From: an uncultured Collinsella sp. | GTDB lineage: Bacteria; Actinomycetota; Coriobacteriia; Coriobacteriales; Coriobacteriaceae | Reading direction: 5' to 3' | Assembly: GCA_900752545.1 (NCBI GenBank) | Contig: CAADVS010000043.1 | Coordinates: forward strand, 1 to 22,651 | DNA length: 22,651 nt | Shown: in pieces, positions 7,347 to 13,550 of the stretch | Layout: each line of letters opens with the position of its first letter | How positions within the stretch are numbered: the first letter of the stretch is position 1 | Notes under the pieces: model-generated | Told to the model about the DNA's origin: nothing | Databases searched by the model: none | Seen by the model: the letters and a program-made list of their open reading frames with translations, nothing else | Translations under genes and position numbers: made by a program

Positions 7347-8264
7347 CTATGCATCCACGTGAACGAGCAGACAACGGAGCGTGCCGGAGCAGCCCTCGTA
7401 GGGGCGCTTGCCGGCGCCGTAGCCGACGGCTTCGATGCGGTAGCGTGAGGGCAGCTGGTCGGACGTACGCAGCGCGGTGACGATGGCGGCGCCCGTGGGC
7501 GTCACGAGCTCGCCGGCGACCGGTGCGGGCGTGAGGGCGATATTGCTCGCCTGGCACAGGTTGACGACAGCGGGGACGGGAATGGGCATAAGGCCGTGGG
7601 CGCAGCGAATGGTTCCGTGGCCTTCGGAGAGCGACTCGACCACGATGTCCTCAATACCTAGGTCATCGAGGCAGATGGCGACAGAGCAGACGTCGACGAT
7701 GGAGTCGACGGCGCCCACCTCGTGGAACATGACGGTCTCGGGCGTTTTGCCGTGAGCCTTGGCCTCGGCGGCGGCGAGTACGGAAAAAATGGCGAGGGCG
7801 CGACGCTTGGCGCCATCGCTTAGCTGCGAGCCGTCGATGATGGCGGTGACGTCCGCCAAAGAACGGTGGTGATGGTGGTGGGCGTGATGGTGACCCTCGT
7901 GACCATGGCCGTGGGCCTCATGGTCATGGTCGCGTGTGTGCTCGTGTTCGTGCTCGCCATGGCCATGATGGTGGTGCTCGTGCTCATGTGTATGCTCGGC
8001 AGCCGCTTCGTTGCCGTAGAGCCAGGCCATATCGTGATCGTGGTTCTCGAGCTCCTCTGCAAGCTGAACGTCAAAGTCGCAGGCGTCGATGCCATGCTTG
8101 TTTGCACGCGTGACGGCGATCGTAAAGCCGTCGACCGGCAGTGTGGCGAGCTGTTCGCGCAGGTGCTCCTCGCTGGCGCCCAGATCGAGCAGGGCCGCGA
8201 CGGTCATATCGCCGCTGATGCCTGAGGTGCCGTCGATGATAAGCGTGTGCTGATGATTGGACAT
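7347..8264 (-). CDS. larC: LarC-type nickel-pincer cofactor protein, LarC1 portion only
   Basis: LarC inserts nickel into the pincer nucleotide in a CTP-dependent step. The 305-aa protein begins with the family opening (TLIIDGTSGISGDMTVAALLDLG) and contains FHEVGAVDSIVDV, GLMPIPVPAV and PTGAAIVTAL. It ends just after GYGAGKR and GTLRCLLV. That end corresponds to the boundary of LarC1. The C-terminal LarC2 region, which carries the CTP site and follows through frameshifting in L. plantarum, is absent, and the next gene is tetR. Residues 91-133 hold 24 histidines mixed with Glu, Asp and Gly, likely a nickel-binding or storage segment. Its AAGGAG ribosome site (8271-8276) overlaps the larB stop, ten bases upstream. 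Family assignment is firm; activity on its own is doubtful. Confidence 0.9.
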   Translation of the reverse strand: MSNHQHTLIIDGTSGISGDMTVAALLDLGASEEHLREQLATLPVDGFTIAVTRANKHGIDACDFDVQLAEELENHDHDMAWLYGNEAAAEHTHEHEHHHHGHGEHEHEHTRDHDHEAHGHGHEGHHHAHHHHHRSLADVTAIIDGSQLSDGAKRRALAIFSVLAAAEAKAHGKTPETVMFHEVGAVDSIVDVCSVAICLDDLGIEDIVVESLSEGHGTIRCAHGLMPIPVPAVVNLCQASNIALTPAPVAGELVTPTGAAIVTALRTSDQLPSRYRIEAVGYGAGKRPYEGCSGTLRCLLVHVDA

Positions 8265-8274
8265 GGAATGCTCC

Positions 8275-9057
8275 TTAGCGGGCGCGGGGTGTGCCGGCGC
8301 TCAGATGATTGATAAGACTTGCCTGGTAGGCGGCGCCAAAGCCGTTGTCGATATTGACGACCGAAACGCCGCTGGCACAGGAGTTGAGCATGGCGAGCAG
8401 TGCAGCTACGCCACCAAAACTTGCGCCGTAGCCAACGCTGGTGGGAACGGCGATGACCGGACAGCTCACCAGACCGCCGACAACGCTCGCCAGCGCGCCC
8501 TCCATGCCGGCGATGGCGATGACTACCTGCGCCTGAGCAAGTTCCTCGGCATGCGCAAGCAGACGGTGCAGGCCGGCGACACCCACGTCGTAGAGGCGGT
8601 CGACCTCGTTGCCATAGAACTCGGCCGTCAACGCGGCTTCCTCGGCGACGGGCAGGTCGCTCGTACCGGCGCAGGCGACGACGATGCGTCCGTTGCCGGT
8701 AGGGGAGGGATTGCCGCCCACGAGGGCGAGCTGTGCGTCCGGGACATATCCCAGGTCGATGCTGTCGTCGAGGAGCTCCGAGGTACGGGCTGCTTTTTCG
8801 GCATCCAGGCGCGTGACCAGGATGCGCTCCTGGCCGGCATCGCGCAGTGCCTCGATAATGGCGGCAATCTGCTCGGCGGTTTTACCGGCGCCGTAGACAA
8901 CCTCGCCGGCTCCCTGGCGTACCCCGCGTGAAAGATCGAGCTGCGCAAAACCCAGATCGGCGGTTGGCGCCGTCTGGATGCGCGTGAGGGCGACTGCCGG
9001 AGTGACTGCTCCGCCGGCAACATCGCTCAGCAATTGCTCAAGATCTCGCTTATCCAT
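8275..9057 (-). CDS. larB: LarB, pyridinium-3,5-biscarboxylic acid mononucleotide synthase
   Basis: LarB carboxylates and hydrolyses nicotinic acid adenine dinucleotide, the first step in making the nickel-pincer cofactor. The protein is 260 aa and its C-terminal two thirds resemble PurE/AIR carboxylase: IVVACAGTSDLPVAEEAA, VVIAIAGMEGALASVVGGL, VPTSVGYGASFGGVAALLAMLNSC and VVNIDNGFGAA. Cys227 in the NSCASG segment probably matches the catalytic cysteine of L. plantarum LarB, and Glu186 in GMEGAL its partner. I chose ATG 9055-9057, which has AAGGGA a few bases upstream and the usual LarB opening; a GTG at 9090 would add 11 unlikely residues. It is the first gene of a tight larB-larC-tetR operon, with an inverted-repeat operator candidate over its promoter. 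Confidence 0.92.
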   Translation of the reverse strand: MDKRDLEQLLSDVAGGAVTPAVALTRIQTAPTADLGFAQLDLSRGVRQGAGEVVYGAGKTAEQIAAIIEALRDAGQERILVTRLDAEKAARTSELLDDSIDLGYVPDAQLALVGGNPSPTGNGRIVVACAGTSDLPVAEEAALTAEFYGNEVDRLYDVGVAGLHRLLAHAEELAQAQVVIAIAGMEGALASVVGGLVSCPVIAVPTSVGYGASFGGVAALLAMLNSCASGVSVVNIDNGFGAAYQASLINHLSAGTPRAR

Positions 9058-9101
9058 ATATGTTCCCTTCGACGGCGCAAAGTCTAGCACTCAAAGGGTA
9101 T

Positions 9102-9135
9102 GTTTCCGAACACTAAGATAAAATTGTTCGGAAAC
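9102..9135 (-). promoter_or_regulatory. larB promoter region with 11-bp inverted repeat (candidate TetR operator)
   Basis: GTTTCCGAACA (9102-9112) and TGTTCGGAAAC (9125-9135) are perfect complements separated by 12 AT-rich bases. Read on the - strand, a TATAGT -10 candidate overlaps the first arm, with TTTAAC 18 bases upstream as a weak -35. The repeat would then cover the -10 box and transcription start, a repressor position. The TetR gene is the last gene of the operon this site controls. Which protein binds is inference. Confidence 0.6.
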
Positions 9136-9171
9136 TATAGGACAGACTGATTCAATTGTTAAACGGATCGG

Positions 9172-9807
9172 CTAGTCACGCAGGATGATATCCATGGCGA
9201 GCATCAGGTTGCGCTCGTCGATGGCAAACGGGGCGGCCTCGCGCGTCTTGGGCTTGGCGCAAAACGCGATGCCCATGCCCGCGGCCTGAATCATGGGGAT
9301 GTCGTTGGCGCCGTCGCCGATTGCCACGGTATGGGCCATGTCGACACCGCACTCAACTGCCCAGTCCAGCAGCTGGATGAGCTTGGACTCCTTGGTCACA
9401 ATGTCGGCAGCTAACTTACCGGTGAGCTTGCCGTCCACGACCTCCAGACGATTGGCCAGACAAAAGTCGATACCCGCGGCAGCCACGATCTTGTCGGCGA
9501 CCTCGTGAAAGCCGCCGCTTACCACGCCGACCTTCCAGCCCTTGCTGTGCGCCGAGCGCACAAGCTCCAGCGCGCCGGGGGTAAACGTCACGCGCTCAAA
9601 GGTGCGCTCGAACACGCTCTCATCCAAGCCGGCAAGCAGCCCCACGCGCTCCTCGAGCGCCTGCTTAAAGTCCAGCTCGCCGCACATAGCGCGCTCGGTG
9701 ATTTGCGCAACTTGCTCGCCCACGCCGGCCTCCTCGCCCAACAGGTCGATGACCTCCTGGTTGATGAGCGTGGAGTCGATATCCATAACAATGAGGCGTG
9801 CAGTCAT
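9172..9807 (-). CDS. serB: Phosphoserine phosphatase
   Basis: SerB removes the phosphate from O-phosphoserine, the last step of serine synthesis. The 211-aa HAD-superfamily protein shows motif I VMDIDSTL (nucleophile Asp9, acid/base Asp11), motif II VVSGGFHEVAD, a motif-III Lys near KESK, and motif IV AIGDGANDIPMI. The cap-domain sequence after motif I (NQEVIDLLGEEAGVGEQV) is typical of SerB. ATG 9805-9807 is preferred because it gives the standard short N-terminus and has GGAAAGG about six bases upstream; an in-frame start 15 codons earlier lacks support. There is no ACT-domain extension. It is divergent from aspS and upstream of the lar operon on the same strand, with a 114-bp gap holding the larB promoter. 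Confidence 0.93.
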   Translation of the reverse strand: MTARLIVMDIDSTLINQEVIDLLGEEAGVGEQVAQITERAMCGELDFKQALEERVGLLAGLDESVFERTFERVTFTPGALELVRSAHSKGWKVGVVSGGFHEVADKIVAAAGIDFCLANRLEVVDGKLTGKLAADIVTKESKLIQLLDWAVECGVDMAHTVAIGDGANDIPMIQAAGMGIAFCAKPKTREAAPFAIDERNLMLAMDIILRD

Positions 9808-10011
9808 GATGGGCCTTTCCAAGTGCTGTTTTATTGGGGCATATTGTCGCACGTGAATAGCGCGGGCGGGTGCCGCGGTGCGTCAATTGTTTCGTCTCCG
9901 TCAAGTCTTTGGGTAAGAGCTACTTTTTCGCGGCACATCGACGCGGGTGCGATAACATAGAACGCCATGTCTGGCTGCGCGGTTTACGCAGGCTGGGCAA
10001 ATCTGTACGAC

Positions 10012-10054
10012 GCCGCCCGGAACGACACGGGGCGGCACAGATCCATAAAGGAGG
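10012..10054 (+). promoter_or_regulatory. Stem-loop and strong ribosome binding site before aspS
   Basis: GCCGCCC (10012-10018) pairs with GGGCGGC (10030-10036), followed by ACAGATCCATA and AAAGGAGG (10047-10054), nine bases before ATG 10064. A hairpin of similar size, loop length and position precedes feoB (20074-20099). A role in translation or mRNA stability is possible; the sequence does not show which. Confidence 0.4.
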
Positions 10055-10063
10055 ATCACTGGT

Positions 10064-11851
10064 ATGAGCCAGACCCGTCCCATCGATGAGCATTCCATGC
10101 ACACCCGTACCTGCGGCGAGCTTCGCTTCGAGAACGTGGGCGAAGAGGTCACCCTCACCGGTTGGGTGAGCCGTCGCCGCGACCACGGCGGCCTTATCTT
10201 CTGCGACCTTCGCGACCGCGAGGGCATCACGCAGCTCACCTTCGACCCCGAGCACTCCGACGGCGACGCCTTTAAGATTGCCGAGACCATGCGTCCCGAG
10301 TGGCCCATCAAGATTCACGGCGTCGTGCGCGCCCGTGGCGAGGAGACGACCAACACCAAGCTCGCGACCGGCGAGATCGAGGTCCTGACCGACCACGCCG
10401 AGGTTCTCAACACGTCCGTCACCCCGCCGTTCCAGATCGAGGACGGCATCGAGACCAGCGAGGACACCCGCCTGCGCTATCGCTATCTGGACCTCCGCCG
10501 TCCCGAGATGATGGCCAACCTCAAGCTGCGCTCGGACTTCACCTTTGCCATTCGCGAGGCGCTGCACAACCGTGAGTTCATGGAGGTCGAGACGCCCTCC
10601 CTGTTCAAGTCCACGCCCGAGGGCGCCCGCGACTTCATCGTCCCCAGCCGCATCCAGCCGGGTAACTTCTACGCCCTGCCGCAGTCCCCGCAGCTCCTGA
10701 AGCAGCTGCTCATGGTCGGTGGCGTCGAGCGCTACTACCAGGTTGCCAAGTGCTTCCGCGACGAGGACCTGCGTGCCGACCGCCAGCCCGAGTTCACTCA
10801 GGTCGATATCGAGATGTCCTTCGTGGACCAGAACGATGTCATGAGCGCGCTCGAAGAGGTTCTTGCCGATGCCTTCGGCCGCATGGGTGTCGAGATGCCC
10901 ACGCCGCTGCGTCGTATGAACTACTGGGATGCCATGGACACCTATGGCTCCGACAAGCCCGATACCCGCTATGGCATGCACCTGGTCGACCTGACCGACA
11001 TCTTTGCCAACTCCAAGTTCAAGGTCTTTGCGACTGCCGCAAACGAGGAGGGCTCCGTCGTCAAGGCCATCAACGCCAAGGGCGCCGGTGCCTGGGCACG
11101 TGCCAAGATCGATAAGCTCGCCGGCGTGGCCTCCACGTTTGGCGCCAAGGGCCTGGCATGGATCGCCTTCCGCGAGGACGGCTCCATCAACAGCCCCATC
11201 GTCAAGTTCTTCTCGGACGAGGAGATGGCCGCTCTGCGCGAGCGCATGGACGTCGAGCCCGGCGACCTTGTGATGTTCGCCGCCGGCCCGCGCCTGCTCT
11301 CCGACGAGATCCTGGGCGGCATGCGTTCGCACATGGCCAACGCACTCGAGATCAAGCGCGAGGGCCACGACTTCCTGTGGGTCGTCAATTTCCCGCTGTT
11401 CCATTGGGACGAGGACCGCAAGGCCTATGCTGCCGAGCATCAGCCCTTTACCCTGCCGACCGAGACCGACATCGCCAAGATCGAGGCCGATCCGCTGGCG
11501 GCCGGTTCGTGCACCTACGACTTTGTCATGGACGGCTTTGAGGCCGGCGGTGGCGGTATGCGTATCCACAACGCCGAGATGCAGATGTCCATGCTCAAGC
11601 TCCTGGGCTTTACCGAGGAGCGCGCCGAGTCTCAGTTTGGCTTCCTCATGGAGGCCCTCAAGTTTGGTGCGCCCCCGATGGGCGGTTTCGCTTTGGGCCT
11701 GGACCGCGTGTGCATGCTGCTCACCGGTTCCGACTCCATCCGCGACGTCATGGCGTTCCCCAAGACGGCCAGCGGCTCCGACCTCATGTCGGGCGCCCCG
11801 AGTGCCGTTAGCGGCGCCCAGCTCAAGGACGTCAGCCTGCGCCTGATGTAG
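10064..11851 (+). CDS. aspS: Aspartyl-tRNA synthetase, bacterial type
   Basis: AspRS attaches aspartate to tRNA-Asp in the cytosol. The 595-aa length and domain order fit the bacterial form. An N-terminal OB-fold anticodon-binding domain (about residues 15-120, with GWVSRRRDHGGLIFCDLRD) is followed by class II motif 2 (YYQVAKCFRDEDLRADRQPE), a bacterial GAD insertion (about 300-420) and motif 3 (GGFALGLDRVCMLL). QSPQLLKQLL is the aspartate-binding segment. ATG 10064 has AAAGGAGG nine bases upstream. Whether it is discriminating, or also charges tRNA-Asn for amidotransferase use, cannot be told here. hisS, often a direct neighbour of aspS in Gram-positive genomes, lies about 9.7 kb upstream on the same strand with unrelated genes between them. 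A strong terminator follows. Confidence 0.97.
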   Translation: MSQTRPIDEHSMHTRTCGELRFENVGEEVTLTGWVSRRRDHGGLIFCDLRDREGITQLTFDPEHSDGDAFKIAETMRPEWPIKIHGVVRARGEETTNTKLATGEIEVLTDHAEVLNTSVTPPFQIEDGIETSEDTRLRYRYLDLRRPEMMANLKLRSDFTFAIREALHNREFMEVETPSLFKSTPEGARDFIVPSRIQPGNFYALPQSPQLLKQLLMVGGVERYYQVAKCFRDEDLRADRQPEFTQVDIEMSFVDQNDVMSALEEVLADAFGRMGVEMPTPLRRMNYWDAMDTYGSDKPDTRYGMHLVDLTDIFANSKFKVFATAANEEGSVVKAINAKGAGAWARAKIDKLAGVASTFGAKGLAWIAFREDGSINSPIVKFFSDEEMAALRERMDVEPGDLVMFAAGPRLLSDEILGGMRSHMANALEIKREGHDFLWVVNFPLFHWDEDRKAYAAEHQPFTLPTETDIAKIEADPLAAGSCTYDFVMDGFEAGGGGMRIHNAEMQMSMLKLLGFTEERAESQFGFLMEALKFGAPPMGGFALGLDRVCMLLTGSDSIRDVMAFPKTASGSDLMSGAPSAVSGAQLKDVSLRLM

Positions 11852-11874
11852 GCGAGCGGCTACATATTGCTTGC

Positions 11875-11909
11875 AACGAGGGAAGGACGTGTGTCTTCCC
11901 TCGTTTTTT
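11875..11909 (+). terminator. Intrinsic terminator of aspS
   Basis: AACGAGGGAAG (11875-11885) pairs perfectly with CTTCCCTCGTT (11895-11905) across a nine-base loop and runs into TTTTTT. It lies 24 bases after the aspS stop. Confidence 0.9.
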
Positions 11910-11926
11910 ATACGCCGAGGTTGCGA

Positions 11927-12151
11927 GGGTATAGGTTGACTGGGCGTCGCGGAAACTACGACCCGGAATTTGCGTCCAGAACGGGTCGCGCTTTCCCAAG
12001 GGGGGGTCCTCTGGGAAAGCGCGACCCAGAATTCGGCAAAATAATGGGGCACAGTTTCCGGTTGAGCTGTCTAACGGAAACTGTGCCCCAGAATGAGCGC
12101 TCAAAACGGGGCAGGCTTTCCGCAACAACTGTCTGGCAGAAAGCCTGCCCC
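11927..12151. repeat. Tandem hairpin array, period about 62 bp
   Basis: Three perfect hairpins recur in register: 11983-11998/12012-12027 (16 bp), 12046-12060/12075-12089 (15 bp) and 12108-12120/12139-12151 (13 bp). Right arms end 62 bases apart. An imperfect fourth unit precedes them (11927-11937 with 11954-11964). Units are separated by 18-base linkers beginning RGAAT. The arms differ in sequence but share a GGGKC...TTTCC pattern and remain complementary. The array lies between the convergent aspS and lacI-type genes and may end transcripts from both sides. No U-run follows the stems, so a simple intrinsic terminator does not explain it. Confidence 0.8.
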
Positions 12152-12157
12152 AGTTTC

Positions 12158-13174
12158 TTATAGCGAGTCTCTCTGGATCAGCTGCATGTGCATCACGGAG
12201 GTGGTAGGCTCGGAACCCTTGATCATGTCGAGCGCAATGTTGGCGGCCATGTGGCCTTCTTCGCGCAGGGGCTGGCGGACGGTCGTGAGCGCGGGGACGC
12301 AGCGCGTCGCAATCTCGTGATCGTCGAAGCCGACGACAGAAACGTCCGCAGGAACGGATAGGCCTGCCTCGTTGAGTGCGGTGATGACGCCAGCCGCGAT
12401 ACGGTCCGATCCGCAGAGCACGCCATCGAAAGCAATCTTGCGCGCGAGAATCAGGTGCATGGCCTGATAGCCGTCTCCGCTGTTCCAGCCGGTATAGATA
12501 ACGTTTGCGTCTGGGAGGTCTTCGCCCAAGACGGCGCGGTAGCCGCGCAGGCGGTCGACAACAGCGGGGTTGTCTTGCGGTCCCAACACGGCGACGATAT
12601 CTTTGCGGCCGCGCCCCTTCATGGCGAGTGCCGCAAAGCGTCCGCCCTCTTCGTCGTCAGAGTAGACCGTCGAGAACACATCGCGATAGGGGTGGCCCTC
12701 GAGCTGGCCACACAACACGGTGGGTACGCCCAGCTCGCGCAGCACCTCGAGCAGCTCGCTGCCTTTGTAGGGAGAGACGTCGATCACGGCGTCGAACGAG
12801 CGGCGCTCAAAGTGCTCGCGTGCGCGGTTGCGCTCATGCGTAGAAGACGCCTGCAAGATAACGGGCAGATAGGACGACTCCGACAGTTCCTCGGTAATGC
12901 CGCTCAAAAACTCGCTATAGGTGGGGTCGCTGAAGAGTTCACTCAGAGGCTCGGTCACGAGCACGGCGACGATTTCCGTGCGCCCGACAGCGAGCGCTCG
13001 GCCACGAGCGTTGGGGACAAAATTGACTTCCTTGGCCGCCGCGCGGACGCGCTTTTTGGTTTCCTCGCTAATGCGGGGCGAATCGTTGAGGGCGCGCGAT
13101 GCCGTGGAGCGCGACACGCCGGCAGCTGCGGCAACCTCGGCAAGCGTAGGTGCGGTGCGAACTGGTTGTGTCAT
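12158..13174 (-). CDS. ebgR: LacI-family transcriptional repressor of the ebg locus
   Basis: This 338-aa protein has a LacI-type helix-turn-helix at about residues 9-30 (TLAEVAAAAGVSRSTASRAL), the hinge helix region NARGRALAVGRT, and a periplasmic-binding-protein-like sugar domain (AVLVTEPLSELF, GVPTVLCGQ, DGVLCGSDRIAAGVITALNEAG, VSVVGFDDHEIA). ATG 13172-13174 has AGGAG five bases upstream. It is divergent from the beta-galactosidase operon, whose promoter carries three CAACCGGTTG sites typical in form of LacI-family operators, so repression relieved by a galactoside-type inducer is likely. The symbol reflects position and operon logic, by analogy with ebgRAC; orthology to E. coli EbgR is not shown. 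Confidence 0.9.
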   Translation of the reverse strand: MTQPVRTAPTLAEVAAAAGVSRSTASRALNDSPRISEETKKRVRAAAKEVNFVPNARGRALAVGRTEIVAVLVTEPLSELFSDPTYSEFLSGITEELSESSYLPVILQASSTHERNRAREHFERRSFDAVIDVSPYKGSELLEVLRELGVPTVLCGQLEGHPYRDVFSTVYSDDEEGGRFAALAMKGRGRKDIVAVLGPQDNPAVVDRLRGYRAVLGEDLPDANVIYTGWNSGDGYQAMHLILARKIAFDGVLCGSDRIAAGVITALNEAGLSVPADVSVVGFDDHEIATRCVPALTTVRQPLREEGHMAANIALDMIKGSEPTTSVMHMQLIQRDSL

Positions 13175-13418
13175 GGCGTCTCCTGGAAAATGCGGTCGAT
13201 GTTGTCACTGATACGGGCTAGTGCGGATACAGCTTACTATAGTGCGCCTGAACAGCGTTCATGATATCCGGTGACCGGTGTCGTTTTGCAACCAAGCCGA
13301 AATCGAATACGTCTCGTGTGGGTGAGATATCAGCGGGCGTGGAGGTTGCCTACGAGCTTAAGAACGATGTCTTGTGCTGAGTTTCGATACTCAGGGTGAC
13401 ATAAGTGTTGCGATTGTA

Positions 13419-13515
13419 CAACCGGTTGCACCGTTAACCCTGCCAAATCGACCGTTCAGCGGACAACCGGTTGCACAGTTTTTTACATCGCCCGTAAGAT
13501 AAGGACAACCGGTTG
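13419..13515 (+). promoter_or_regulatory. ebgA promoter with three identical LacI-type operators
   Basis: The palindrome CAACCGGTTG occurs at 13419-13428, 13464-13473 and 13506-13515, each preceded by A and followed by CAC. Start-to-start distances are 45 and 42 bases, about four DNA turns. A promoter fits between them: TTGCAC at 13471-13476, an 18-base spacer, and TAAGAT at 13495-13500. The -35 box overlaps operator 2 and operator 3 covers the start point, an arrangement suited to tight repression with looping. Confidence 0.85.
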
Positions 13516-13550
13516 CACAAGAATCACTACGATGATGAAGGAGCATCACC

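Noticed and set aside
7345..7557. The TetR frame is open upstream through the larC 3' end, which could suggest a LarC-TetR frameshift fusion
   Set aside because: The overlapping residues are Arg-rich and unlike TetR or LarC2, no slippery site is seen in larC, and ATG 7344 gives a normal TetR N-terminus.
9868..9878. GGGTGCCGCGG resembles the T-box antiterminator core upstream of aspS
   Set aside because: It lies near the 5' end of the possible leader, with no room for stem I before it and no terminator partner after it; the match is partial.
11927..12151. Possible CRISPR array because of regular 62-bp spacing
   Set aside because: The repeated parts are complementary arms that vary between units, not identical repeats with unique spacers, and no cas genes are present.
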